Assembly (NCBI RefSeq): GCF_052857255.1
Contig: NC_135504.1
Span: forward strand, 139,092,121-139,156,120
Source: Amblyomma americanum
Lineage: Eukaryota; Arthropoda; Arachnida; Ixodida; Ixodidae
DNA length: 64,000 nucleotides
Direction: 5' to 3'
Below the pieces are notes generated by a model. That model saw only the letters and a list, made by a program, of their open reading frames with translations. It ran no database searches and was not told where the DNA came from. A program made the translations under genes and the position numbers. This document shows positions 11,567-24,400 of this stretch, one piece after another (the stretch's first letter is position 1; every line of letters begins with the position of its first letter).

Positions 11567-12860
11567 ATGCTCACACTGAATTCGAAAATTTTGCTGAGGC
11601 TCTTGAGTCTGCCATATCGAAATGCACATTATGCGCTACCCGTAGGTACGAACAATTCTTTGTGCCTGTGGATGAATCAGAACATACTTGAGGCTATACA
11701 AGAGAAGGATCAATGGTATCGTAAGTGGAAACGTCAAAAAGAAAACATTTGTTATTCAAACAAGTTCAGATCCTCCAGAAACTATGGAGTGGCATTAATA
11801 CAGATGAGAAAGAAAGAATACAACTGTATGCTAATACAGAAAGCAGAAGGAAACTCCTGAAAAATGTGGGATGTGGGAAATAGCGTAATCGGTAGACAGT
11901 TAAAACAGCGCGTAGTTCCTGAACACATTGATGAAAACACAGTTGATAGGTTTGATAATTCCTTCACAAACATTGGCCCTGAGTTTGTAGCTCATATCCC
12001 TAATCTACCATGCTCTGTTAATGACCCTTGTGTTCATGACACCTTCTTACCGCAGGCTGTTGCCGATTGTGACATCACAGCAATCAAGAAAACTCGTTGC
12101 AAACAAGGCAACCAGACATGACGGGATTACTTTGAGAGCATTAAAGAGAACATCCACCAACTTGCTCCACTCCTATCAATAATAATGGATCATGCAGTTT
12201 ACGAAGGTATTTATGCAAATATTTTGAGGATCGCTGCAGCTATACCAGTTCACAAACAAGGATAGTAATGATTCAGGCAGTTACCGTCCAATCTCGGTTT
12301 TGAGTATCATTAACACTGTGTTCGAAAAACTTGTCGGAAAGCAACTAAATGACTACTTGGAGAGAACTAGAATCATATCTCACTGTCAACAAGGCTTCAG
12401 AAATAACAGGTCTACATCTACAGCAGTAATGGCATTGTCTCAAGAGTTATGTTCATCTTTGCATAATTATGAAATGTCTGCAGCCTTGTTCCTAGACTTA
12501 AAGAAAGCATTTTATACTGTTAATCATAACAATTTAATTCACAAGCAAATGAAATATCTGCAGCCTTGTTCCTAGACTTAAAGAAAGCATTTGATACTGT
12601 TAATCATAACATTTTAATTCACAAGCTAGAGCACTATGGTTTTAGGGATTCCACTCTTGATTTCTTTACAAGCTACATTACTAACAGAAAACAATTTTGC
12701 CACATAAAACACTTAAAATCATCTCGACAGCCTGTGTGTGCTGGAGTGCCTCCAGGGGTCAGTCTTAGGCCCTGTGCTGTTGAGTGTTGCTTGCTAATAC
12801 TTTGTTCACTGATCATTTATAACCAAGTTTCATGTTGGCATCTTCTGTTGCTGTAATAAC
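11567..12860 (+). pseudogene. Decayed LINE fragment (endonuclease-RT linker and RT)
   Basis: Positions 11690-12120 show the linker region (QWYRKWKRQK and later), and 12230-12860 show reverse-transcriptase motifs: SYRPISVLSIINTVFEKLV, CQQGFRNNRSTSTAV, FLDLKKAF[D]TVNHN and CAGVPPGVSLRP in several frames. An 80-bp tandem duplication (12471-12550 and 12551-12630) repeats the motif LFLDLKKAF and breaks the frame. The type is Jockey/CR1-like. The 3' half is missing. Confidence 0.75.
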
Positions 12861-13779
12861 AAATGTGTACATTGGGCCTATACTAGCTTCGGCTATTGAC
12901 CCAGCAGTTTTTGCAAACGTTTTGTAGTATCTGAAGTTAAAAGAAAGTACATGCTCTGAATTAAGCATCTGTGATCACGACCACTGGTAGAGCCGGATCA
13001 AACAAGTGCATTACGTCACAAGTTGAAAGTAGTTGCTTCACTTCATGAAAGCTTTGAACTGCCTCAGAGTCCCAAGCGAAAGCAACGTAGTGTCACAAGA
13101 GCCTGCGCAGAGGCTCAACAACACCTGCATAGTGAGACCACAATTGGGACCACTTGTTAAAACCACTTGTTTTGAGGTGGCACCACTTGAAAACAAGTGG
13201 GACCGTTTGGAATCCCACTTCATATTTGGAATCATTGTCTATAAAGTGGGGACATTTGGAATCCCACTTCATAGACACCTCGAATTGCCATGAACTACTT
13301 AAGCGCACACTCCAAGGGAATGTTGAAAATCCGCTGCAGCACGAAGAGGCTCATGACTGAAAAAATGCAGATGCAGGAACCATTGGAAGCAAGCTGTTGT
13401 CAATGCATAGTGTTTAGAGTAAATGGTACCACAGGCCCACAAAGCGCAGATTTTGTTTTAAAAATCGGCCGTCTTGTTAGCATCAATGCCGCAGTGTCCA
13501 GGTATCCAGTGAAAGCGCATTTCTTTAACATGTAGTGGAATGAAAAATCTTAGAGAATGGCCCAGAAGAGCGTCCTTCGAGCCTTCGAGTGAGTCAGGAC
13601 AGAAAGGCTGTCAGCAAGTATAATGACATCAGTAACGATGCAAGAGACCTTATCTATAGGGCCAACTGAACCCCTAGCAAATGAACAGCGAATATAGGTG
13701 TATAATCAGGGGCCCGAAACGAATAACTGCAATCTAGAGCCAATAGCTGCCTATAGGCGACTTCATGCAAACATTTAAA
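12861..13779. other. No gene; short inverted and direct repeats at 13140-13290
   Basis: The stretch TTTGGAATCCCACTTCATA occurs at 13206-13224 and 13255-13273, 49 bp apart. Around it are inverted pieces of the type CCACTTGTT/AACAAGTGG. The block could be an eroded satellite. The remainder is unassigned. Confidence 0.35.
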
Positions 13780-14123
13780 GCGAAAGCCTTTAATGGCTCT
13801 CGTTATCCATCCGTCTGCGAAATCTGTCACACTATGACGTCATCAATGGTATAATAATTGATATAACCCATATAGTCTTAGCAATTAAGAAGTAATTGGT
13901 GATTAGAAATTGTGCATTAGTTTGTAATTACACATTAATTTGTGAAGTAAATGAATAGCTCAAAACGAAACGTTAAAAATAAAAATAAATAACAATTTTA
14001 AAGAAACAAAAATAAAAAGGAAAAATTAACTTATGTGACAATGCAGTTTCAGAAGCGAAAAATTAAAAATAATTAAATAAAAATTAAAAGAAGCAGCCAC
14101 AGTGGGCGCAGAAAGGCTTTCGC
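13780..14123. mobile_element. MITE-like hairpin element
   Basis: GCGAAAGCCTTT at 13780-13791 is exactly inverted at 14112-14123. The 320 bp between are very AT-rich and contain no open frame. The size and terminal inversion suggest a small non-autonomous DNA element. A target duplication was not identified. Confidence 0.45.
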
Positions 14124-15782
14124 CTCGCGCACTTTACATCGCCAAAGTGACCACTGAATTTAAAAAAAAAAGTGCCTCTTCGTACAAGCGATTAATCGCC
14201 TTTTCCCGGTTCGCCCTGCACCTTCGAGCAACAATTTCATCCTATGAAGTTGTCCGACGCAACGCCAGAAACGAGCTGATCACGAACAACAGTGTTCACG
14301 GAATTGTCGAAGTCGCAGTTCTACGCAGGTTCGCGTAACTGAGCAATGTAAACCTGCAGCTGACAGGCTCGCCAGGGTTCTGTAAACATATCTTAAACCG
14401 CGGTAGCGTTCCGTCGTGGCTGAGGACAGACGGTTGCAAGTGCTGAGCGCGGTTTGAAACGTATCTTCGCCTTTCGTAACTTCACTTATGGCGAATTCCA
14501 CTGGTGGATCTGAAGTGAGGCGCTCGAATCGCAAAAGAGCGCCCCAAACCGCCTCGGAGCAGATCCGCCACTGGTCGGCGTATCAACCTTGTGAGCTCCG
14601 TTGGAACGGAGTTGCTCCAATCGACCAGCGGAATTCGCGCGGTCGGTCCAGGTCGACCAGTTGAACTCGAATTCGTCGTCGCGGAGCAAGAAAAGCTGCT
14701 CCAGCACGACCAGTGGAAATCGCCATTAATTTAGGTCCCTGCTCCTTCATTTTGCGCTCGTGGCAGGAGGCGTTAATTGCGGAACGACGCTGACCTTCGA
14801 CGCCGCGCGACTGCAAAGGCATGGCTTTGCGCCGGGTTGCAGCAAACTCAGGCCAGACGCCTCTAAGTAGGTAGAAAACAGTGCCTTCCACTGGTTCCAT
14901 GGTACTGGTGACTGGCCCGGTGTTTCTAGGAATGTACGAGGGGGCGTAAGATCCCGTGCAACTCATAGTAACTGCTTACCTCGTCGACACGTTGTTGTAT
15001 TGTAGATGCAAGATCGAACGACACACCGGAGCGAGCGATGTCATGATGACGCCAAGTTTCCGCCGAACCCCCCCCCCCCCTCTACTTTTCTTGCGTCACG
15101 TATACGTGGTGTCAAGAGACATGCATGTGACTGAAACTCTGAAGAAGCGAAAGTGAAAGTAAGACAACCGAAACTGAATATAAGAGAAGAGAAACTGAAA
15201 CTGCCGCACAGTTCATTGCCTGATGGACACATGCAGTATCACGTATTATTTAACGTCTTCATTAAACCGCTGTTTGTTCTTCTATAGGATTAGCAGCATT
15301 AGTATATGTTTGCTATTAATGACACCCAGGTAATGAACATGATTTACCAACTTAAGTAGTGTTGGTTCTGGTGTAACACACGAAAAATTTATAGGCATGC
15401 CTTTGTGTATACGCCAGAAATGAAATTGTGAAGCAAGCCTTGAAACTGCCTGTGCATTTCTCATAAAAAAAAAGAAAAACATTATCTTGTTTTCAAAGCA
15501 TGCGTGTCATCTATATCAGATGTGACTAATGTTGAGCTATAACTTTAAATGGCTCATGCTGGCTGCCATCAAAAATCACTTTTTTTTATTCAACAAACCT
15601 CATAACTCATTTCTGTCACGAAAGCAACGAAATGCTTCACTTATATCTCATTGCTTTGGTGCAGTCATGGTTCATTATGCAATGTAAAATCTGATTCACG
15701 AATATTTTTGTTACTTGTTGCACGATACGTTTGTTCCTGAAATTCAGCACATCCACCAGTATTGCGTTCCCGCGCGGCTTTC
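14124..15782. other. No recognised gene
   Basis: I find no supported coding region. A run of 13-14 C lies near 15069-15080. Confidence 0.35.
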
Positions 15783-15870
15783 TTTTTTTTAACTGAGTAC
15801 AGGTGAATAGCCACCGGATTCTTGGCTGATCGCCCAGTGTAGGTATGTGCCATCTTTTGATAGGCTAACA
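15783..15870 (+). repeat. LINE 3'-tail remnant
   Basis: This stretch matches 841-910 (CAGGTGAA.AGCCACC.GATTCTTGG and GTATGTG.CATCTTTT), and its final part matches the tail of the LINE fragment ending near 17275. It is probably a solo 3' end of the same LINE family. Confidence 0.5.
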
Positions 15871-16449
15871 ACATCAACAAAATTCGTCTTTCACTTCCAA
15901 TCATGTGTGCTGCGGTATACTTTTTCTTCGACTTTGTATTGATTCCATCCGTAGTAGGCATGGGAGGCATTGGCCACGCTATCAGCTTCCGCAAGTTAGG
16001 TTCACGCAGAATTTGTTAGCTCCGCTTCAAGTTGATCTGATCTCCTTGCAACGAGTTGCTGAAGAAAACGGGTGGACGGGGCAGTGCGGGAAGAAGAGTC
16101 GTCGAAGGAAGACATTTGTAATGTTTCTTGAATATAGCCAAAGTTTCTGTTACCGTTATTCAGTTTTTGTCCCCCTGTGATTTATCAGCTATTATTCGAA
16201 CCCCCAAAGTTTAAAGTTCAAAGTAGTAGCATTACTTTTAAATTCAGAAGAAGCTACTAAACATTACAATTGGGATATATTCGCAGGATCTGGCTTGGAG
16301 CTATTCTGTTTGTATCCCTGATTATACTCCTATATTCTTCGTAGAGTTTTTGGTTATTTTGGCTCTTCTCTTAATTCCCAGGCATGTAGCTTGAGTTCTC
16401 ATTCTTGCAGACTGCCTTTCAGTTCTAGTCTCCAAAATTCCGGAAAATC

Positions 16450-17275
16450 GTTATTGAATTGGTCGCTTAGGTTTTATGTTCCGTGCACAGTGCGTGAGAT
16501 CCACTTGGTCTGAGTGCCTGCCTATTCGCGTGTTTATTTTAACGAGGTGGCTGATTTATTGGCAAGGTCAGCTCTCAGCGCTCCTGTAATCTTTCCTGTC
16601 CTTCACCTCATTATGTTGGAAACTTCACGTTTCCAGCGGTTCCAACATATTTCAGCCAGCTTGAGTGATCCGTTGCTCAATACCGTGGATTTTCACCACT
16701 TAAATTACCCATGGAATGTCCAGTGGTGTAAATCAAGGCGTTGCGAGGTGTCAGTGACGCTTCTGCGATGCAAAATCCCTCACTTAAATTTATACTTGCG
16801 CCGATGCGGGTTCGCTGCGACAAACCTTTGTGTCTCATGTGGGCAAGTTGAAACAATAGGTCATTTTCTCGTCTCTTGCCGGCGGTTCGCAGTTCAAGGA
16901 AAGCAGTATTTGGAGGTCCCTCTTTCGAGTTTAGGCCTCCCTCTATCTCTTCCAGTTCTTCTCTCGTTCGGTGCGAGCGCCAAGGAATTCCCGTTAAGCA
17001 GTGTTTGTGGCTACCTTCATGATCGCATAAGTGCGACTGATCGGTCACCTTGTTAGCTGCATACAAAATTCTGTTGCATGTCTAAAATGCTTGATTCTAT
17101 TCTCGGTAATTCATATTTCTTAAATTTTATTGAATTTTCCAATTTTTATCCTGATTCAGTCTTCTACGCCGCTGCCTCACGTCTTTTTTTTCCCCCGTGC
17201 AAATATTTCATTGGCAATCTCCACTGTACCTTGGCAAATCCCCCCGCGTGGGTATGTGCCATATATATTTACTGA
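16450..17275 (+). pseudogene. LINE 3' end: RNase H remainder, zinc knuckle and 3' tail
   Basis: An open stretch from 16514 to 17056 encodes NEVADLLARSAL (end of the LINE RNase H domain) followed by the C-terminal region with a CCHC-type motif CVSCGQVETIGHFLVSC. This is the layout of R1/I-type LINEs common in ticks. The upstream RNase H core is degraded and RT is absent, so the copy is 5'-truncated. The 3' UTR reaches the tail motif GTGGGTATGTGCCATATATA at about 17251-17270. Confidence 0.7.
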
Positions 17276-19175
17276 CGTGAAGAAGAAGAGTGTGGGCTAC
17301 AAACACTGTCTGTACTTGTGCTCTTCCTTTTATTTGTTGTCTGTTTGCATTGTAAGGCATTAATAGGTAGAAAGGCATTCACGTAATGGGCATACCCTGT
17401 ACGCATGAATGCGGAAGATGGTCATGGTTGTCCAAGCATTGCCATCAAAGCAACGGGACCTTCAAGAAACAGCTAGGATATGGTTGTGACCCCTCACATG
17501 CAGTGATACTCACACAATTTGAAAATGTTGCAAGTTACAGCAGTCCCGTGGTTATATTGCTGCAAAACAATTAAGCTAGCCCATTCATGCGGAAATATTT
17601 TTAGAGGCTGCCAAAAAGGAACATGTCAAAAAGTTACACGTCCTGTTTCATTGTGTTTGAAATGAGGCTTAAGATTAAATTAATGTTACAAATACGCGCT
17701 GAAGAAATGAAACGATTAAACTCTCATGTGAAGGAATTACAAAAGGGTATATTTACGAAAACTTATTTACAAGCTAAAATAGCATCGCACACACACTCTC
17801 ACGGGTTCCTTGTCGTCTGTCACTTGACTGAGTCGCCTCCAAGCGCTGCAGGCTATCGCGCACCTGCAGTGCACCGGAAGCGCACACACACACAAACACA
17901 CACACTTTCACGCGCACACGTGCATGGGTCCACTTGAAAGGAGACGCCGCACGGCTCTCCGGTTCGTACTTCTGGCAGCGGCGGCATTTCCCGCGGCCCT
18001 AACGACCACACCAATAAGCTAACGAAGCGGGCGCCCATCGGTCCGTTCGCAGAACGGAGGGTGCCGCCAAGGACGCCCTCCCGCACCGAAAGCACACATG
18101 CGGGCACAAAAGAACGCTCGCTGCGCAGAACGACACTCGCAGAGAAACACATGTATATGAGAAATGGCCCCTTCTTACAAATGACGGTGGTAAACGAAAT
18201 GAACAAGCAACTGCTGTGCAATCCATGCTCTGTCATGCAGTACTTACTCAATCACAGTCCAGTGACTGCAGAGCGGTCTGCAACCAGTAACTTGCAAAAA
18301 AACTATACTATGCAGCGAGCTTGTTTGCACGGTATTTGTTACATTTATCGAACGATCACATGAAATTGGTATGGCTATTTCTACACAGTGCATTTCCTAA
18401 AGACTCCTTTCTGCCATACTGTACTTTTTACCCAAAATGCTTCTTACAGAGTCATAAATTGTTACGTACGCGTATAAAGATGTTTGTAGCAGGTGTGTGA
18501 GCCTGAACAAAAAAAAACCTTTTATTTTCCTTAATTCTTCAGTATTCCTGATTATGACGACATATGGGCATTTATATGTTAGTACAATTTTTTTCACGCA
18601 TCACAATTAACTGATGCACCGATGTGTTTGGTACACATTCATCTTCAGACATTTCATGTCTGTTTGGTCAAAAAAATACGAAATAATAGTTGACTGCATT
18701 AGTTTTGACTACCATCACACAGCATGCTCTTGAAATTCCTCTAGCTGTTGTACAGAAGTCTGTAATTGGCTTCATTGCATAGCTTCATACTTGAACCATT
18801 TAAACTCTGCAAACTGTTCTTTTTACAGCACATGGCGACATGGCATGCGAAGCCGCGTGGGAACGGGCGAGGAGGATTCGGAGGTACAGCTGCAACTTCG
18901 CTGGAATCCAAAGACAGCTAGGCACTTGTCACGGTTAATTTCGGAAAGGCGGCTATGCCCCAGTAAAGTTGCGTAAGGTCTTTCCTTGCAGACCTTACTA
19001 AGTTCCTTCACTTCGCACCAGAAATGCTCACCGCCCGATTTTCACGGCAATGAATAAGCTTGCAAGGAATGTTATCGGCGGTCGCACGTGCATGACAATC
19101 CTTTCGACATGCGTGACGATGCCCACCGAAGGCATTTCAGGCTGTCGAAGGGACTTGTACGCTGGCTAAGCGAAG
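17276..19175. other. No recognised gene; CA-rich microsatellite and a small hairpin
   Basis: A short CA/ACAC microsatellite lies at about 17881-17912. A perfect 9-bp hairpin (GTAAGGTCT at 18973-18981, AGACCTTAC at 18990-18998) follows a small possible exon that begins after an acceptor (TTTTTACAG near 18829). I do not recognise any product. Confidence 0.35.
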
Positions 19176-20030
19176 AGCGCGGAACATGCGTCACTGACAG
19201 CCCCCTTCCTTTCGCAGTCTTGTCCATCGTGCGTCGCGCCGAGCCCGACAAAGAAAAGGCCGTCACCCCCCCCCCCCTTCCCCTTCTGAATCGAGGGGCG
19301 GGGGGGGGGCGGAAATTCCGCAAATAGTTTACCAGAGACATCCTTTTTTTTTTCATGGGGTCAAGGAAGGTGGCCCAAACAGTGCGAGGCAACGTTCTCT
19401 GTTCATTCTAGAGAAGCAAGCTTACACTGCAAAATTAAACCTTGTCTTTCTCTTCCAAATGCAATTAACTAGGAGTCCTGTCCAAAACCATTTCAGATTG
19501 TTATGTGGGCACCCCCCACCTTTTTTATTTCCGTGTAACTCCAGCACTTCTTCACCTTTGTCATTGTAGCCGCTATTGTTCAAGTACCATGCAACATCTT
19601 GTTATTAAAGGACCTTTTTAATTGGAAATGAGAGCATGTGCACAGGGTGGAAAGCGCGTGATCTGCCAGGAAACACTAAAGCGGCCCCGAGAAGGGATCT
19701 TTATTAAGGATGCCAGCCATCTTGGGCCTCTCCACTTGGCAACGACGACAAAGCGTGTGCGGTCCCTATGGTTAGGCCCCAGCTGTGGAAGCCATCCTCG
19801 GACACGACCATGACCTTCGACGGATTCAGGAAACGACTGAAAAGAACAAAAGTAACGAGCAAACAAAGGTGCGCTGCATAAAAGTTAGAACGTAAAGAGA
19901 CGAAGGCACGCTGCGCTAATGCTGTAGCGAGGTCTAACATGTAAAATTTCGCGGCTGGCGTCGATTTCTACAAAGCGCGAGTAGTGCCTACGGAAATAAA
20001 CAAAGGCGCACTGGAGATGGGTAAGTCTGT
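19176..20030 (+). repeat. Left repeat of the inner inverted pair
   Basis: It begins with GAACATGCGTCACTGACAG after a CGCR start and contains facing poly-C and poly-G runs near 19265-19310. Its inner end reaches CGCACTGGAGATGGGTA. A diverged partial duplicate of its middle (CTGCCAGGAAACA and TCTGGCGTCGATTTC) lies just inside, at about 20090-20190. Confidence 0.8.
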
Positions 20031-20199
20031 ATACAAGCACGAGTTTTTGTCTCTACCAGCGATTTACTAGCTCACACCGCGCGATTTTGATGTCTGGCGT
20101 CGATTTCGACAGAGAGGGAATACGGGCACGAAACGGGACGCTCGCGATCTGCCAGGAAACAATGAGGTGGCCCTAAAAAGGGCCGTTTGCAGGAGCACT

Positions 20200-20836
20200 T
20201 CAACCGCGACCTGCAGCGGCGTGGCGGCGCGGTGAGCAGTAGGCCCAGCAGTGGTCCGTCTTGTGCCCTTTGGCTCCGCACCGACGACACCGGTGCACGA
20301 CGTACACCTCTCCTGGTCTTGCCCTTGAAGCCGACGCTATCCCTGGTCCGTAGATCTTGACGAGGGCCGCGACGATAATCTTTGACATCTGGTCGATGCC
20401 CCGGTCTGCGGCAAACAAGGACAGCATCGGCTCGCCAGAAGCATCCAGGAAACGATGCTGCAAAAAAAGTTACGTTACAAGCGCCGCAATTTGGCGAGTT
20501 CTGCACGAGAAAACTTGCGAAAACGTTCTTCAACCCTTACCTCGTGATTGAGAACGTGCACGCCAGACAAGCGCTTCATCGTGGCTGTCAGACGGCGGTT
20601 CAGATGGCGACGCCGGCGGTCCTCAAACCGCACCTTATGTGGGTCGTCGTAATGGAGTTGCAAAATTTTGAACACCAGCACGACGTGCTCCTGCAGCAGG
20701 AAAACGAGGTCCTGGAATGTGCAAGGCATGCAGGTAAGCGGTACAGCACTTCATGAAGCGAAATTTGAGATAAAATGCGTACCTTTATGTCGCTGGCGAT
20801 TTCTCGCGGGTCAGCGCCTTTTGGGGGTCGTCGCAA
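20200..20836 (-). CDS. Unrecognised split gene with a CCHC zinc knuckle (3' exons)
   Basis: Three exons fit in phase on the minus strand: exon A ends at 20783 (donor AAAG|GTACGC), exon B covers 20711-20541 (acceptor ACATTCCAG, donor GAG|GTAAGG), and exon C covers 20457-20200 (acceptor TTTTTTTGCAG, stop TGA at 20202-20200). All joins are phase 0. Exon B encodes a helical, Arg-rich stretch (LLQEHVVLVFKILQLHYDD, RRRRHLNRRL). Exon C ends with a zinc knuckle CRRCGAKGHKTDHC, of the CX2CX4HX4C type seen in gag-like and RNA-binding proteins. Exon A reaches back to an acceptor at about 20855 (TGTACAG), and a further exon may end near 20920 (donor CAG|GTATGG). The 5' end would then run up to the left terminus of the P-like transposon, so it may have been cut off. 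I do not recognise the family. Confidence 0.5.
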
Positions 20837-21433
20837 TGTCGTGGAAGCAAGAACTGTACAGAAATTTCAGCTGGCTGCGCCGACGAGCGCACCACGCAAA
20901 AAAAAAAAAGCCATACCTGGACAGCTTCCGAAACGCGCGCGCCGCCGCCTACGCTCACGAAGAGAATGCCCGCAGACCACGCACGCCCGGCGGCCGGCCA
21001 GCCGGCCCTAGCGATTCCCTAGGCACTCTAGGGACAGGCCGAGAGAGGCGCGGCGAACCAACACCACCTTGACTTGACAAGGCCTGTTCATGTCCTCCTC
21101 TCCAGACTGCCTACGTCACGCTAGTTGTCCGATTCTCCTGTGGCCGGCAGGCGCTCTCGCGACGGGGGGACGGGGCGAGTCAAAAATTTTTGACAAGTCG
21201 GAACGTGTTTGCCACCCGCCTGTCCTTGCTTCTTCTGGTTAGGTTCAGTGCTGCGTCGCACTGCGCTGACATTCTTTTTGCGCTCTTTTCATTTTTGGTG
21301 AAGTGTCTTATTTTACTATCTTTGCGTTTGTGTGCGATCGTGCTTGTGTGTCTGTGTGCAGAATAGTTGCGGAAGTGTTGCGTGCAACAATCCTGTGGCT
21401 TTGAGCAAAAGCAAACGCCTCACTTTGTGCGAC

Positions 21434-24400
21434 ATGGGACGGTGTTGTGTTCCGGGATGCCGCGGGAATTACGACAATGGGCCCAAAGTGCGGGTTTTAT
21501 CTTTCCCCAAGAATGAAGGTCGGAGGCAATCCTGGATTAGAGCCATTCCGCGCAAGGATTTCACACCCAGCATACACTCCAAGGTGAGCAGACGATATTT
21601 ACTTCATTACATTGTGCATCGCATGACTCGCGTTCTCGCTTAGTAACTCTTGAAGCAATTAAGTATGGTTTGTGGTCAAAACGTTCGCAGTTTTATTGCG
21701 CTTCCGGAAGGACAATGCGGTGTAAACGAGCAGAAATATTCAGGACAGTGTCAAACTGCATCATAACAGATGTTTCATAAAATAGTGTGTCCATGTATCG
21801 ATGATAATTCAGTCGTTTTCACGTGTGGCGCAGGTTTGCGAACTTCACTTCCAAGGGAGTGAACTCATTACGAAGCTGTCACATTTCGATGCAGCGTCGG
21901 GAAAAACTGTGACAGTTGACAGCGAGAGGGTGCACCTAGTGCCAGATGCCGTACCGTCGATTTTCCCTAACTGTCCAGCGTACCTGAGCACAAGCAGTAC
22001 TCGTCGCGAATCTCCAGCCTCTAAGAGAGCACGAATGGAAGACGAGGCCTTGAGCAAGGCAATCAAGAACTCCATAGACACAAAAGGAGAAGAAGAGGAG
22101 AGAAATGCAGTGTCATCACTTGAAGACTTGAAGGGCAAACTTTCTGCTGTCTGCAATAGTCAGTTCTGGACCGTCAGCGTCAATGATCGCTGTGTAATGT
22201 TTCTCCGCATCGAGGATAATCCTGCACCGCATGTTTGGTTTTCCGTCACAGTGTTTGCTGATCTCTCAGTTTCAGTGTCAGCAGGTATGATTAAGCTTAT
22301 TTCATTACCCTGTGGACGCTCAGTGCCAGATGCAGTGCGTGACACCCGTACGTTGTCCTTAATGCTCGAGCAGCTAAAAAATCACATGACGGAGACGCCA
22401 GAAGCTACAAGTGCGTCAAAAACAACGAGAGTGCTGCAGCAGATCGGCTCCTTGCTCAATGAACAGTCTGAAGACAACGATACAACCAAAGAACAAAGTG
22501 CCTTGTTTCGTCTTCTAAACGAGCAGATTGCTCTCACACTCGCTGCCCCCATTCGTCGATACAGTGCTGAAACTTTAGTGTTTTCTAGCATCCTGCACTC
22601 CATTTCCCCGCACGCTTATAACTTTGCGAGGTCGGCGTCGATGTTGACGTTACCCCATCCTTCAATACTGCGCCGCGTTTGCTCCAAGTATGGAGGCGAT
22701 CCAATGCAGGAACAAAACCAAGCCCACTTTCTTTCCTACATCAAAGAAAGGGTGAAGTGCATGGAGCCGCACGAAAAGACTGTAGTGCTGATGCTTGATG
22801 AAATTCACATCAAGCCGTGCTTCGATTACAAGGGAGGCAGCATAGTAGGATCATCAGCCAATTCTCAAGAAGCAGCCACAACGGCCCATGTTTTCATGGT
22901 TCAGTCGCTCCTGTCAGCCAACAAAGATGTGATACACATTCTGCCCGTTTCTAAAATGAACTCCGAAATCCTACATGAGTACTGCAAGAAGATAATTTTG
23001 GAGGTGGAATCTATGGGCCTTAAAGTCATAGCTGTAGTTACTGATAACAACTCGCTCAATCGGAAAATGATGTCGCTTTTCTCAAGGAACCATGAAGTGA
23101 ACATTGTTTATCCCCACCCAGCCGATAAAAGCCGTCCTCTTTTTTTTGTCATCGACCCTGTGCACATACTCAAATGCGTCAGGAATAATTGGATCAACCA
23201 GAAAAACGAAGGGACATGTTTCTATTTTCCTGAAATGAGCCTGTCTGGAGAACTGCCCGTAGGACCTCCCAGAATGAAAGCTGCATCGTTTGAAGCCGTG
23301 CGACAGCTTTATTCATCGCAGAAGATATCGCTCTTAAAGTTCGGCTACAAGCTAAATGCCAAAGCAGTCAATCCAACACCTATGGAAAGACAAAATGTAA
23401 AGTTGGTTTTAAACGTCATGAACCCGTTTATCGCAAACGCACTTGAAATGCGTGGCGAAGCCTTCCAACTCATGAGCGCCAATTCAACAGCCCTCTTCAT
23501 CAACATTATAACGAACTGGTGGAAGGTCGTCAACGTAAAGAGCCCTTCCAAAGGTCGCCGACTGAACGACTCCCTGCAGAATCCTGTGACTACGGTGGTG
23601 GATCAACAGCTCACTTTCCTGAACGGCATGGTAGACTGGCTGGACGCTTGGCGCAGTGTCAACATGACCAGTGGCTGCATGACGAAGGAAACACATACTG
23701 CTTTGAGGCTAACTTGCTACTCTCTTGTTGAGTTGTCGCGTTACTGCCTAGAAGACCTGAAATTCAGGTATGTTCTCCTAGGCAAATTTCAGACGGACAC
23801 ACTTGAGGATCGCTTCGGTCGATATCGTCAGCTTGCTGGTGCACAGTATCACATTTCTGTGCGACAGCTTCTCGAATCAGAAAAGAAAATTCGTCTACAA
23901 AAGCTGCTGATGCTTCCGCAGTCAGAGAACAACAGCGCGAGCGACACGGAAGAAATTCCGCAACACAACTTCTCCGTGCTGGTCTCTGATGAAGAAATTT
24001 CCAGCCCGAAGCACGACATGGAAGTCGTCGCCTACATCGCTGGATACTGTGCCCATTCAGCTCTCAAGAAGGTGTCTTGCACATTTTGCCGCAGCGTTCT
24101 CATTCTGGAGAATCGGGATATAGAAGTTGAATCCACGAAAATGATTGCCAACTTATCAAGGGGAGGATTAAAGTTCCCGCAACCATGCACTGTGCATATG
24201 GTGCTAATTACAACCCTTGTTGTGGAAAAACTCACCACGGGAGAAAATGCAAATTCTTTCCTCGCATCAGACAACCAACGTGCCATTGTCAGCTCCATTT
24301 CCGCCTCTATTATTGGAGATGTTGATCCAGAAACGTGCGAAAATGGACACACTACAGAGACTCTCGTGCGACAGGTAGTGCGTGCTGCAACGAACGTAGC

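Noticed and set aside
14486..14966. Minus-strand open frames at 14.5-15 kb
   Set aside because: No splice context or known domain; composition is consistent with chance.
17853..18251. Minus-strand frame over the CA-rich stretch
   Set aside because: It is driven by the microsatellite and does not resemble a protein family.
21801..21833. The in-frame ATG at 21801 as start of the P-type transposase
   Set aside because: It lies in the intron. The THAP finger needs the exon at 21434-21583, and the acceptor at 21831-21833 fits in phase.
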